NCBI RefSeq assembly: GCF_022012435.1
Contig: NZ_JAKLUA010000023.1
Coordinates: forward strand, 1-64,000
Direction of reading: 5' to 3'
Length of the DNA stretch: 64,000 bases
Source: Bradyrhizobium zhengyangense
GTDB lineage: Bacteria; Pseudomonadota; Alphaproteobacteria; Rhizobiales; Xanthobacteraceae
Shown here piece by piece: positions 26,059 through 34,804 of this stretch. Below the pieces are notes generated by a model that was not told the DNA's origin, ran no database searches, and saw only the letters and a program-made list of their open reading frames with translations. The first letter of the stretch is position 1. Each line of letters begins with the position of its first letter. The translations under genes and the position numbers were made by a program.

Positions 26059-27315
26059 ATGGCGTATGCGGCAACAGCCGGTGGAATGAACGTAGCCGCA
26101 CCGGCTGCGCCCGGCGTGCTCGCCCTCCAGCGCGCGCTGGTGTGGCTGGTCGGCGCATCGGGCGCAATCGTCTTCATCGAGCCGAGCCCCTACGAGATCG
26201 CGACGCTGCTCGCCACCGTCGCCTTCTTCGCCACCGGCCTGCGCCTGCGGCTCGTGCTGATGCCGTTGGTACTGGCTCTGGTGCTGCTCAATGTCGGTTA
26301 CACCATCAGCGCGATCCCGTTGCTCGACCAGTCAGAGGTCGCAAGCTGGATAGCGACCTCCTGGTACATGGCTGTTACCGTGGTGTTCTTCGCCATGGTC
26401 ACCTCCGAGGACACGGAGGCGCGGCTCGACATGCTGCGCCGTGGCCTGGTGGTCGGCGCGATGATCGCCTCGCTCTCAGCGATTGCAGGCTATTTCAACC
26501 TGGTCCCCGGCGGCCACGATCTGTTGACGCTCTATGAGCGCGCCCGCGGCACCTTCAAGGACCCGAACGTGCTTGGCGCGTTCCTGATCCTGCCGGCGCT
26601 GTTTGCGCTCCAAAGCGTGGTTTCCGACAAGCTCGCCAAGGCCTTTCGCAACGCCTTCGCCTTCGGCATCATGTCGCTGGCCATCCTGCTCGCCTTTTCC
26701 CGCGCGGCCTGGGGCGGGCTGATCCTGACCTCGGCGTTCATGCTGGCATTGATGGTGCTGACCAGCCGCACCAATGCCCAGCGCTCGCGCATCATCGTCA
26801 TGGCGATCGTCGCGGTGGTGCTGGGGCTGGCGCTGATCGCGGTGCTGCTGTCGTTCGATTCCGTCGCCGAGATGTTCAAGCAGCGCGCGAGCTTCGACCA
26901 GAGCTATGACGAGGGCCGCTTTGGCCGATTCGGCCGGCACATCCTAGGCGCGGAGATGGCGCTTGATCTGCCGTTCGGCATCGGCCCCCTGCAATTCCAC
27001 CGCTTCTTCCCTGAAGACACCCACAATTCCTACCTGAACGCCTTCATGTCAGGCGGCTGGCTCTCCGGCGTCTGCTATCCGGCGCTGGTCTTCACCACCG
27101 TCATCATGGGCTTCCGCCACATCTTCGTCCGTGTGCCCTGGCAGCGCGCCTACCTCGCGGTGTTCTCCGCCTTCGTCGGCACCGTCGGCGAAAGCTTTGT
27201 GATCGACACCGACCACTGGCGCCACTTCTGGATGATGCTGGGCGCGATGTGGGGCATGATCGCCGCGGCGCAGGCCTACAAGATCACGTCTGGCGAGGAT
27301 GCTTCTTCAGCTTGA
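26059..27315 (+). CDS. O-antigen ligase / polysaccharide polymerase family membrane protein
   Basis: The 418-residue protein has 10-12 hydrophobic helices and a periplasmic loop containing RARGTFKDPNVLG and later FPEDTHNSYLNAFMSGG; the paired F-DPN and H-N-Y motifs are typical of the Wzy_C/WaaL superfamily. It would polymerise or ligate the lipid-linked repeat units made by the preceding enzymes. GTG 26056 and ATG 26059 are adjacent possible starts. The 3' end overlaps the convergent marR gene by 32 bases. Confidence 0.88.
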   Translation: MAYAATAGGMNVAAPAAPGVLALQRALVWLVGASGAIVFIEPSPYEIATLLATVAFFATGLRLRLVLMPLVLALVLLNVGYTISAIPLLDQSEVASWIATSWYMAVTVVFFAMVTSEDTEARLDMLRRGLVVGAMIASLSAIAGYFNLVPGGHDLLTLYERARGTFKDPNVLGAFLILPALFALQSVVSDKLAKAFRNAFAFGIMSLAILLAFSRAAWGGLILTSAFMLALMVLTSRTNAQRSRIIVMAIVAVVLGLALIAVLLSFDSVAEMFKQRASFDQSYDEGRFGRFGRHILGAEMALDLPFGIGPLQFHRFFPEDTHNSYLNAFMSGGWLSGVCYPALVFTTVIMGFRHIFVRVPWQRAYLAVFSAFVGTVGESFVIDTDHWRHFWMMLGAMWGMIAAAQAYKITSGEDASSA

Positions 27316-27823
27316 GCTGGGGCCTCTTTTCGGGCGGCGTATCGAGCAGGCCCTTTAATGCCGTGGTCGCTGCGAGCACACCCTTGTAGCCCTCATTGGC
27401 AAACCGCAGCAGCAGGCGCAGCTCTTCGTCGCTATAGGCGCTGAACACCTTCTCCATTGCCTGCTGCATCGGCACGTAGAGTTCGCCAATCTTCGCCCCG
27501 GTCTCCGGTATCACCGAAATGAAGACCTTGCGCCGATCATGCTCGTCCCTCTCGCGGCGGACGAGGCCAGCCTTCTCCAGTCGGTCGACCACGCCGGTGA
27601 TGGCGCCCGTCGTGAGCCCCGTCACCTCGGCAAGCCTCCCCGCGGTCACGCGACCCTCGAGATAGAGAATGTCCATGCATTCGAGGTCGGAATTGGCAAT
27701 TCCGGCTACGTTCGCAACGGCTTGCCCATAGAGCACGCCCTGCGCGGACGACCGCCGCATCGCCTCTTCCAATTCCCCCAATAACGCCGCGCGCGCCTTT
27801 GCCCTTGACAAGGCCCACCTCAT
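27284..27823 (-). CDS. MarR family transcriptional regulator
   Basis: The 179-residue winged-helix repressor has GRLAEVTGLTTGAITGVVDRLEKAGLVRRER as the recognition region and the wing DEHDRRKVFISV. It is divergent from an FAD monooxygenase gene with only 85 bases between, and perfect inverted repeats lie in that gap, so it probably represses both genes until an aromatic or xenobiotic ligand binds. The ATG at 27823 has no visible ribosome site and abuts a repeated ATCTTAGTC motif. A second ATG at 27760 has GGAAGAGG before it and may be the real start. Confidence 0.9.
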   Translation of the reverse strand: MRWALSRAKARAALLGELEEAMRRSSAQGVLYGQAVANVAGIANSDLECMDILYLEGRVTAGRLAEVTGLTTGAITGVVDRLEKAGLVRRERDEHDRRKVFISVIPETGAKIGELYVPMQQAMEKVFSAYSDEELRLLLRFANEGYKGVLAATTALKGLLDTPPEKRPQLKLKKHPRQT

Positions 27824-27866
27824 ATCTTAGTCGATATATATCTTAGTCACTAAGAGATTTAGTGAC
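27824..27866. promoter_or_regulatory. Probable MarR operator between marR and the FAD monooxygenase
   Basis: GTCACTAA (27846-27853), five bases, then TTAGTGAC (27859-27866) is a perfect 8-bp inverted repeat. It overlaps a second palindrome CTTAGT-C-ACTAAG (27842-27854). The 9-mer ATCTTAGTC occurs twice, at 27824 and 27840, 16 bases apart. The array fills most of the gap between the divergent genes and fits dimer binding by the adjacent MarR protein. Confidence 0.8.
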
Positions 27867-27908
27867 CTTAATTTCTCCTAGCACCACGGAAACGTCGGGA
27901 GCAAGCCA

Positions 27909-29105
27909 ATGCCTCACCGTCCCCGCAAGGCCCTCATCATCGGCGCCGGCATCGCTGGGCCCGTCGCCGCGATCCTGCTGCGCCGCGCCGGCATCGAATC
28001 CGCAATCTACGAGGCCTGGCCCTACTCGAAGGGCATCGGCGGCGGCCTCCAGATCGCCCCCAACGGCATGCAGGTCATGGACGAGATCGGGCTTGCCGAC
28101 GAGCTGATCAGCCGCGGCTCGATCGCGGAGTCCTTCGACTTCTATTCGCAAGAAGGCCGAAGGCTCGGCTCGATCAACCGCGACATGGCGCGGCGCTTCG
28201 GCCAGCCTGCGGTCAATGTCTGCCGCGCCACGCTGAACGAGATGCTGATCGACAAGGCCTGGTGCGCCTGCGTCTCGCTCTATTTCGACAAGCGCCTGAT
28301 CAAGGTGGAGGATCGCGGCGACCAGCCTGTGATCGCCTATTTTGCCGACGGCACCACCGCGGAGGGTGATTTTCTGATCGGCGCCGACGGTGTGCATTCG
28401 ATCACGCGGCGCCAGGTTGTGCCTGATGGTCCCAAACCCTTCAACACCGGCCTGATCGGCTTCGGCGGGTTCGTCCCTCATTCGGTCCTCGACGGAAGGG
28501 CGATCGGCAGACGTGTCGAGACCACGTTCGGACAGAGCGGCTACTTCGGCTACGGCTATTGCAGCCCGGATCCAATGGACGGCGCGATGTGGTGGAGCAC
28601 GCAGCCCGCGCACGGCATGGATGCCGCGATGTTTCGCGCACTCGACGCACAGACGCTGAAGCAGCATCTGCGGAGCTTCCATCACGGCTGGCACGATCCG
28701 ATCCCCGCGATAATCGAGGCGGCCGAGAACATCGTGATCACCGATACGCTCGATGTCGCGACCTTGCCGACATGGTCGCGCAAGCGCTCGCTCCTGATCG
28801 GCGACGCCGCGCATGCAACCAGCCCGCATGCCGGCCAGGGCGCGTCGCTCGCGCTGGAAGATGCGATGCGGCTCGCTCGGCTGATGCAGGAGGGTCAGGA
28901 GTTGACGGCGACGTTCCAGGCCTTCGAGGCCGAGCGACGCCCCCGCGCCGAGAAGATTGTCGCCATCGCGCGTCGCAACGGCAACAGCAAACGCGAGTTC
29001 AGCGCCGCCGGCGCCTTCATCCGCAATCAGATGATGAAATGGCTGCTGCCGCTGGGATCGAAGAGCATGGATTTCATGTACGCGTATGACGCAAGGGCGG
29101 CGTAG
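27909..29105 (+). CDS. FAD-dependent monooxygenase (UbiH/PHBH/TetX class)
   Basis: The 398-residue group A flavoprotein hydroxylase has the dinucleotide motif ALIIGAGIAGPVAAI near the N-terminus, the DG fingerprint FLIGADGVHSITR around residue 165, and the second FAD motif LIGDAAHATSPHAGQGASLALEDA region near 295. It uses NAD(P)H and oxygen to hydroxylate an aromatic or polyketide-like substrate; which one is not evident. GGGAG lies about 10 bases before the ATG. Control by the adjacent MarR repressor is likely. Confidence 0.92.
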   Translation: MPHRPRKALIIGAGIAGPVAAILLRRAGIESAIYEAWPYSKGIGGGLQIAPNGMQVMDEIGLADELISRGSIAESFDFYSQEGRRLGSINRDMARRFGQPAVNVCRATLNEMLIDKAWCACVSLYFDKRLIKVEDRGDQPVIAYFADGTTAEGDFLIGADGVHSITRRQVVPDGPKPFNTGLIGFGGFVPHSVLDGRAIGRRVETTFGQSGYFGYGYCSPDPMDGAMWWSTQPAHGMDAAMFRALDAQTLKQHLRSFHHGWHDPIPAIIEAAENIVITDTLDVATLPTWSRKRSLLIGDAAHATSPHAGQGASLALEDAMRLARLMQEGQELTATFQAFEAERRPRAEKIVAIARRNGNSKREFSAAGAFIRNQMMKWLLPLGSKSMDFMYAYDARAA

Positions 29106-29124
29106 CGGCAACCTCGGCTGCCGA

Positions 29125-29216
29125 AGGGTGAGGCGCAACGCGCCGCGCCCACCATCTCTCCTCGGTCGTGCAAAAAGTCGTGAGCACGCTTCGCTTTGCC
29201 CACCCTACGAGAGCCG
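29125..29216 (+). repeat. Degenerate intergenic repeat
   Basis: The stretch with GGCGCAACGCGCCGCGCCCACC and, 45 bases later, GCACGCTTCGCTTTGCCCACCC resembles a very common bradyrhizobial repeat built around GCGC-rich arms and CCCACC. It lies between convergent genes. No other copy is in this window. Confidence 0.45.
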
Positions 29217-29218
29217 GG

Positions 29219-30394
29219 CTAGCTCTCCACCTCAAACCTCATCCCCGCGTGCTCCCGCAAGCGCCTGATCAGCTTGTGCTGCATCGCCGCGCCCGGCGTC
29301 CAGAGACCGGGTGGGACATCAGGCGCATCGCGCAGCAGGCAGATCGCGCATTCCGAGATCATCCTGGCCGTTGACGCGTAGCCGGGATCGAGATCGCCCT
29401 TCACCGCAGTACGAACCTGACGGCCATCGGGCGCAATCGCGATATAGAGCAGGTCATAATGACCGGCGTCGCGCTCTTCTTTCGATGGTCCCTCGCCGGG
29501 CTTGAGCGCCTCAGGGCCGGTCTTTTCGCTGTTGGCGGCCATAACGAGCTTGGCATTGGCCTGCCCCTCGTCCCCCGCCCCCGTCAGCACCATCTCGTCG
29601 TAGACGAAATCCCGGCCGTAAGGGAATCCCATCAGCATGTTGGAACGGTGAACGTTGCGCGTGTTCAGCATCGCCATTGCGAACGGCGCGGACCAGGATT
29701 GCAGATCCTCCTCGAAAACAGGCTTGTTGCCGCGCGGCTGCTTCGGCCCTTCGAAGCCGGGCGTGAATGCGAAGGGGTCCTTGAGGATCGACACCAGGCT
29801 GAGATCCTGCGCAACCGCTTCGAAGGTGACCCTTGCGCTGGCGGACGTGCCGCCGGAAAACTTCCAGCTGAGGTCGCGGACCCGCCCTTTGACGCGCGGC
29901 GCCGGTGCACCGAGCACGCGCCTTGCTTCCTCCTGGACAATGAACGCACCGAGCTCGAACGGCATGGAATCGAAGCCGCAGGAGAACATGATGCGCGCGC
30001 CGCTCGCCTTGGCGGCCGCCTCGTGCCTGTCGATCATCTGCTTCAGCCAGATCGGCTCGCCGCAGAGATCCATGTAATCGGTGCCCGAGGCGACGCAGGC
30101 GGCGAGCAGATCGGATCCATAAAGCTGATAGGGACCGACAGTGGTAACGACCAGCTTCGCCTGATCGACCATGGCCCGCAACGCTGCCGGATTGGCGGCG
30201 TCCGCTACAATCAGCGGCGTGTCAGCGGGAGCGCCGATCACATCGCGAACGGAGGCAAGCTTGTCTCTGCTGCGCCCGGCAAGCGCCCAGGTCGGCGCAC
30301 CCTCGCCAACGTAATGCGCCGCGAGATATTCAGCCACGAGCTGACCGGTGTATCCGGTCGCACCGTAGACGACGATGTCGAACGTCGCGGACAT
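29219..30394 (-). CDS. Saccharopine dehydrogenase-like NAD(P)-binding reductase, copy 2
   Basis: The 391-residue protein begins FDIVVYGATGYTGQLVAEYLA, a Rossmann dinucleotide-binding motif, and continues with TTVGPYQLYG and TDYMDLCGEP of the Sacchrp_dh_NADP family, the group that also contains trans-acting enoyl reductases. It is collinear with and roughly 70 percent identical by eye to the product of 30423-31601, so the pair arose by tandem duplication. The true substrate is unknown. The genes are 28 bases apart and probably cotranscribed. Confidence 0.88.
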   Translation of the reverse strand: MSATFDIVVYGATGYTGQLVAEYLAAHYVGEGAPTWALAGRSRDKLASVRDVIGAPADTPLIVADAANPAALRAMVDQAKLVVTTVGPYQLYGSDLLAACVASGTDYMDLCGEPIWLKQMIDRHEAAAKASGARIMFSCGFDSMPFELGAFIVQEEARRVLGAPAPRVKGRVRDLSWKFSGGTSASARVTFEAVAQDLSLVSILKDPFAFTPGFEGPKQPRGNKPVFEEDLQSWSAPFAMAMLNTRNVHRSNMLMGFPYGRDFVYDEMVLTGAGDEGQANAKLVMAANSEKTGPEALKPGEGPSKEERDAGHYDLLYIAIAPDGRQVRTAVKGDLDPGYASTARMISECAICLLRDAPDVPPGLWTPGAAMQHKLIRRLREHAGMRFEVES

Positions 30395-30422
30395 CGATCA
30401 GCCCCTTTCGGAAACGCGGAGC

Positions 30423-31601
30423 TTAAGCTTCCACCTCGAACGTCAGCCCGGCATTGTCCCGCAGCCGCTTGATCAGCTTGTGCTGCATCGCCGCACCCGG
30501 CGTCCAGAAACCGGCCGCGACATCAGTCGCGTCACGCAGCATGCAGATCGCGCATTCGGAGATCATCTTCGAGGTCGAGCCATAGCCGGGATCACGATCG
30601 CCGGTCACACCGGCACGAACCATGCGGCCGTCGGGCGCGATCGCGACATAAAGCAAATTGAAGAGCCCGTTCTCGCGCTCCTCCTTCGATGGCCCCTCGC
30701 CCGGCTTCGGCGCGCTCGGGCCGGTCTTCTCGGCATTCGCCGCCATCACTCGCTTGGCGTTGGTCTCGCCCTTCTCGCCGGGTCCGGTCAAAACCATCTC
30801 GTCGTAGACGAAGTCCTGGCCATAGGGAAAGCCCATCAGCATGTTGGAGCGATGGACGTTGCGGGTGTTGATCAATGCCATCATGAACGGCGCGGCCCAG
30901 GAATTGAGATCCTCCTCAATCAGCGGTTTGTTGCCCCTCGGCTGCTTCGGTCCGGTGAAGCCAGGCGTCAACGCGAACGGATCGTTCAGGATCGCGACGA
31001 GGCTCATGTCCTTGGCAACCGCATCGAAGGTGGCCTTCGCGCTCGCCGCGGTGCCGCCCGAGAGCGTGCCGCGCATATCGCGCACGCGGCCCTTCACGCG
31101 CGGTGCCACAGCGCCGAACACGCGCCTGGCCTCTTCCTGGACGAAGAACGTACCGAGCTCGAAAGGCACGGAGTCGAAGCCGCAGGAGAACACGATGCGC
31201 GCGCCGCTCGCTTTCGCAGCCGCCTCGTATTTGTCGATCATCTGCCGCATCCAGATCGGCTCGCCGCAAAGATCGAAATAGTCCGTACCATCAGCAACGC
31301 AGGCAGCCAGCAGTTCCTCGCCATAGAGCTGATACGGACCGACCGTCGTGATGACAGATCTCGTCTGCTCTGCCATTGCCTTCAGCGAGGCCGCATCGGA
31401 CGCATCCGCCACGATCAGCGGCGTGTCTGCGGGCGCGCCGATCGCGCCGCGCACTGACTTCAGCTTGTCGAGGCTGCGTCCGGCCATCGCCCATTTGAGC
31501 TGCGTGTCGTTCTTGTAATGCGCCGCCAGATATTCGGCGACGAGCTGACCGGTAAAACCGGTCGCGCCATAGACGACGATGTCGAATTTCGCAGAGCTCA
31601 T
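30423..31601 (-). CDS. Saccharopine dehydrogenase-like NAD(P)-binding reductase, copy 1
   Basis: The 392-residue paralogue of the downstream gene starts FDIVVYGATGFTGQLVAEYLA and keeps the same internal landmarks (CGFDSVPFELGTFFVQEEARR, NVHRSNMLMGFPYG). The most diverged parts are residues 30-60 and the stretch around 190-230. It starts nine bases after the DUF169 stop, so the order DUF169, copy 1, copy 2 looks like one operon. Lysine biosynthesis is not implied by the family name; a lipid or enoyl reductase role is equally possible. Confidence 0.88.
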   Translation of the reverse strand: MSSAKFDIVVYGATGFTGQLVAEYLAAHYKNDTQLKWAMAGRSLDKLKSVRGAIGAPADTPLIVADASDAASLKAMAEQTRSVITTVGPYQLYGEELLAACVADGTDYFDLCGEPIWMRQMIDKYEAAAKASGARIVFSCGFDSVPFELGTFFVQEEARRVFGAVAPRVKGRVRDMRGTLSGGTAASAKATFDAVAKDMSLVAILNDPFALTPGFTGPKQPRGNKPLIEEDLNSWAAPFMMALINTRNVHRSNMLMGFPYGQDFVYDEMVLTGPGEKGETNAKRVMAANAEKTGPSAPKPGEGPSKEERENGLFNLLYVAIAPDGRMVRAGVTGDRDPGYGSTSKMISECAICMLRDATDVAAGFWTPGAAMQHKLIKRLRDNAGLTFEVEA

Positions 31602-31610
31602 GACTGGCCT

Positions 31611-32393
31611 TTACTTCTTCGCGTAACTCACGCCCATGCCGGCGCGGACGTCGCTTTGAATTCCATAGGGCGGGATCGGATAGCGCAGGCCGTTCTTGGC
31701 CAGCGCCTTCATGCCTTCGATTGCCTTGGCGAGATGATGCGGCTTCAGCGCCATCAGCATCTCCTCATCAGGCACGCCGCCATAGCGCCGTTCGGCATAG
31801 CATGGCAAGGACAGGCTGGGCTCGCCTGATTTCAGCGCCCGCCCCCAGGAATCCGCGCACGCGGTCTCTCCGACCACGCCCCATTCGAACTTCTTGTAGC
31901 CGGTATATTGCAGCCCGTTGATCAGGATGATCATCTGGCCGGGCGTCGCGTAGACGAGACAGATGTCGGGCGGATCGAGCCGACCGCTTGCGAGCGGGCT
32001 GACCGCGAGCGCCTGATACTGCCCGAACGGGACGACGTCCAGTGCCTCCTGGCGCTTGCGCGCATCCTCCGCCGTGCCATGCCACACCCCGACATAGTTT
32101 TCGCCGGCGAGCCATTTCTCGTCCTGGGGTGCGAGGCCGATTACGGCGCGGCATTGGTTGCCGACGAGATCGCCACCGGTGATGCCCACGGTCCAGCCGA
32201 GCCGCGAGGCCATGCTGACGATCTGGTCTGTGGTGTGGACCGCATTCGGCCGCCGGATCTTCGGGATCGCCTCCATGTCTTCGGCGCGCGCGAACAGCTT
32301 CATGCCGATCACCGTGGTTTTCAACCGCAGCAGATTGTTGAGATCGGCCACGAGGCCGGCAAGATCGATCCTGTCTGCACTCTGCTGTTGCAC
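31611..32393 (-). CDS. DUF169 domain protein
   Basis: The roughly 260-residue protein matches DUF169: LNNLLRLKTTVIGMKLF at the N-terminus, then HTTDQIVSMASRLGWTVGIT, the cysteine in GNQCRAVIGL, and a C-terminal SLPCYAERRYGG. I placed the start at the GTG at 32393, five bases after GGGAGG; open sequence up to 32507 overlaps the ydcF-like gene and is not conserved. The function is unknown. It heads the probable operon with the two reductases. Confidence 0.85.
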   Translation of the reverse strand: MQQQSADRIDLAGLVADLNNLLRLKTTVIGMKLFARAEDMEAIPKIRRPNAVHTTDQIVSMASRLGWTVGITGGDLVGNQCRAVIGLAPQDEKWLAGENYVGVWHGTAEDARKRQEALDVVPFGQYQALAVSPLASGRLDPPDICLVYATPGQMIILINGLQYTGYKKFEWGVVGETACADSWGRALKSGEPSLSLPCYAERRYGGVPDEEMLMALKPHHLAKAIEGMKALAKNGLRYPIPPYGIQSDVRAGMGVSYAKK

Positions 32394-32434
32394 GAAAGCC
32401 TCCCGACGGGTCGTTTGCGTTTCTGCGATCTGTT

Positions 32435-33238
32435 CTAGTCCTTGCCAGGTCCCGGAAGCAACTCGCTGATCCTGCCCATGAGGCGGTAAGCCAGAAGGCC
32501 GATCCACTCGCGCACGGCCACATCGGTGCGGCCGAGACCGTCCGCGCTGATATTGGTGAAGGAAAACAGCTCGTCGCGCCCGCCCATCCGCCAGTCGACC
32601 GGATAGGCTTCGACGTCAAAGCCAGCCTTGCGGAAAATACCCATCGAACGCGGCATGTGGTAGGCCGAGGTGATGAGCAGCCAGCGCTCGCCCGGCTTCG
32701 GTGCCACCAGACGCTTCGTGAAGACCGCGTTCTCGTAAGTGTTGCGCGAGTCCCGTTCCACGACGAGGCGCTCTTTTGGGATGCCGATGCTTTCCAGAAT
32801 CGGGACCGAATAGTCGGCCTCTCTGGCGTGGGTCGAGATCAGGTTGGCTGAGCCTCCTGTGAAGACGATACGCGCATTCGGATAACGGCGGGCAAGCTCG
32901 GCCGGCGCCAACAGGCGATCGGCCGCATGCAAAACCACCGGCGTTTGGTGCGCCGCCGACAGATCGGTATCGACGGAGCCGCCCAGCACGATGATGCCGT
33001 CTGGCGCGCCGCGCGACGGATCCCACGGCGGAAAGCGAGATTCCAGCGGATAGAGCAAGAGATTGCCGAGCGGCGAAAATGCGGCGAGCGCGAGCAGGAC
33101 CAGCGTGGTCGCCGCCAGCTTCCGGCCGATCCCGGCAAAGCGCGTTGCCATCAGCACGACCGAGATGATCCCGAGCTCGACCAGAAGATTGAGCGGCAGC
33201 ACCGCGGCGCCAAGCGTCTTGGAAAGAACGAAGAACAG
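32435..33238 (-). CDS. YdcF/ElyC-like DUF218 membrane protein
   Basis: The protein has two N-terminal membrane helices (about residues 10-60) and a DUF218 domain with IIVLGGSVD, NARIVFTGGSAN, ERDSRNTYENA and LLITSAYHMPRS. Family members affect envelope and peptidoglycan precursor metabolism in enterics. I extend the start to the CTG at 33238: it has GCGAGG six bases upstream and restores the usual family N-terminus FFVLSKTLG. The GTG at 33202 has no ribosome site and would truncate the first helix. If CTG is not used the CDS is 32435-33202. Confidence 0.82.
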   Translation of the reverse strand: MFFVLSKTLGAAVLPLNLLVELGIISVVLMATRFAGIGRKLAATTLVLLALAAFSPLGNLLLYPLESRFPPWDPSRGAPDGIIVLGGSVDTDLSAAHQTPVVLHAADRLLAPAELARRYPNARIVFTGGSANLISTHAREADYSVPILESIGIPKERLVVERDSRNTYENAVFTKRLVAPKPGERWLLITSAYHMPRSMGIFRKAGFDVEAYPVDWRMGGRDELFSFTNISADGLGRTDVAVREWIGLLAYRLMGRISELLPGPGKD

Positions 33239-33269
33239 GAGAAACCTCGCTGAAATGATCGTAGCTGTG

Positions 33270-33350
33270 ACACGTGGGCTTGACCCGCCCGCTTATCTTC
33301 AGAAATCTTCTTGGAAGAGGATCGATTGCCGGGTCAAGCCCGGGCATTGC
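33270..33350 (+). repeat. Diverged intergenic palindromic repeat
   Basis: GGGCTTGACCCG near 33279 and GCCGGGTCAAGCCCGGGC near 33329 are inverted arms related to the CGGCTTGACCGG / CCGGTCAAGCCGG arms of the repeats at 25913 and 60541, with a different centre. It lies between divergent genes, overlapping their promoter region. Confidence 0.6.
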
Positions 33351-33393
33351 AAGTTCTCAAGCGCTTTCGGATGAAAACGACTGGACACCGCGA

Positions 33394-34335
33394 ATGACCC
33401 ATCACCACCTGCATGCGAGCGCCGAAACCTGCCATTGGGGCTTCTTCGAAGCCAGGCTCAAGCCTGTCCTCACCGTCGCAAGTGGAGACGAGGTCACGGT
33501 CGACACCATCAGCGGCGGGCCTGAAGTGGTCCCTGACCGCAGCCGGTTTCACGTTCCGCCCGAGATGTCCGAGGTGCATGCGAAATCCGATCGGATGGTG
33601 CCAGGTCACATCCTCACCGGGCCGATCGCGGTGGACGGTGCCGAACCCGGCGACGTCCTCCAGGTCGATATCCTCGACGTCCAGCTTCGGCAGGATTGGG
33701 GCTGGAATCTGATCAAGCCGCTAGCCGGCACCCTGCCCGACGATTTCCACGAGACGCGACTTCTCAACATCCCGCTGGACCGGGAGCGGATGGTCGGCCG
33801 CATGCCTTGGGGCCTCGACCTGCCGCTGAAGCCGTTTTTCGGCGTGATGGGCGTGTCGCCGCCCCCTGCCTGGGGCCGCATCTCCTCGCTCGTCCCGCGC
33901 GCCATGGGCGGCAACCTCGACAACAAGGAGCTCGGCGCCGGCGCGACGCTCTATCTGCCAGTGTTCGTCCCCGGCGCGATGTTCTCCTGCGGCGACGGCC
34001 ATGGCGTGCAGGGCGACGGCGAGGTCTGCGTCACCGCAATCGAGACCGCGCTCTCGGGCCTCTTCCGCCTGACGCTGCGCAAGGATTTGCGGTTCTCCTA
34101 TCCGCGCGCGGAGACGCCGACGCACTACATGACCATGGCGATGGACCCCGACCTCGACCAATGCGCGATACGAGCGCTGCGCGACATGATCGCGCTGCTC
34201 GGCGAAACGCGAAACCTCTCCCGCGAAGACGCCTATACGCTGTGCAGCCTCGCGGCCGATCTGCGGGTGACCCAGACCGTCAACGGCTCCAAGGGCATCC
34301 ATTGCATGATCGAAAAGGCCATCGTGCACGGCTGA
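33394..34335 (+). CDS. Acetamidase/formamidase family protein
   Basis: The 313-residue FmdA/AmdA-type protein has TGPIAVDGAEPGDVLQVDILDV, the glycine-rich RAMGGNLDNKELGAGATLYLPVFVPGA region with FSCGDGHGVQGDGEV, the zinc/active-site area of the family, and a C-terminal NGSKGIHCMIEKAIV. Members hydrolyse short-chain amides to ammonia and acid. The start at 33394 matches the family; upstream in-frame sequence is part of a repeat. No amide transporter lies nearby. Confidence 0.9.
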   Translation: MTHHHLHASAETCHWGFFEARLKPVLTVASGDEVTVDTISGGPEVVPDRSRFHVPPEMSEVHAKSDRMVPGHILTGPIAVDGAEPGDVLQVDILDVQLRQDWGWNLIKPLAGTLPDDFHETRLLNIPLDRERMVGRMPWGLDLPLKPFFGVMGVSPPPAWGRISSLVPRAMGGNLDNKELGAGATLYLPVFVPGAMFSCGDGHGVQGDGEVCVTAIETALSGLFRLTLRKDLRFSYPRAETPTHYMTMAMDPDLDQCAIRALRDMIALLGETRNLSREDAYTLCSLAADLRVTQTVNGSKGIHCMIEKAIVHG

Positions 34336-34533
34336 GTCCGGACGAACCTCCTGCCCCGCTGACGCCACGCGCCGCCCGCAATCCGCGCGGCGCGCCGGCG
34401 CGCGCCAACTTTTCTGAGCGATTCCAACGCGCTGTGCCACCGATAAAGCCCGGATTTGACTTCTACCCCTGGACCTAAATAGAGTCTTAATCGTTACTTT
34501 TATGTACCTGAGTAAGAGGCTAGCGTTCGGGCC

Positions 34534-34731
34534 ATGGCCACCGAAAAAGCCGAGACTGACCGCATTCCCGTAACTTTGGCGCTCTCGACCATCACCTATC
34601 TGGAAAAGCTGGTGAGACAGGGCACCCACGGCACCAGCGTTCCCGGCGTCGCACGGACATTGATCGAGGAAGGCATCCGTCTCGCCATCAAGGACGGACT
34701 TTTGTCGATTCGCGACAATGGCAGGACGTGA
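34534..34731 (+). CDS. Small ribbon-helix-helix-like protein
   Basis: The 65-residue protein has a predicted strand RIPVTLALS followed by two helices (TITYLEKLVRQG and SVPGVARTLIEEGIRLAI), the layout of CopG/Arc DNA-binding proteins. The function is not known. Its stop overlaps the open frame of the next gene, but the preferred GcrA-like start is 74 bases downstream. An AT-rich region at 34475-34510 probably holds the promoter of both. Confidence 0.7.
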   Translation: MATEKAETDRIPVTLALSTITYLEKLVRQGTHGTSVPGVARTLIEEGIRLAIKDGLLSIRDNGRT

Positions 34732-34804
34732 GCGTGCGACGAGCGTGAAGCGGACGGAGCTCGAGCGACTGATGGCCAGATGTCGCAACCTGGGACCGTT
34801 ACAA

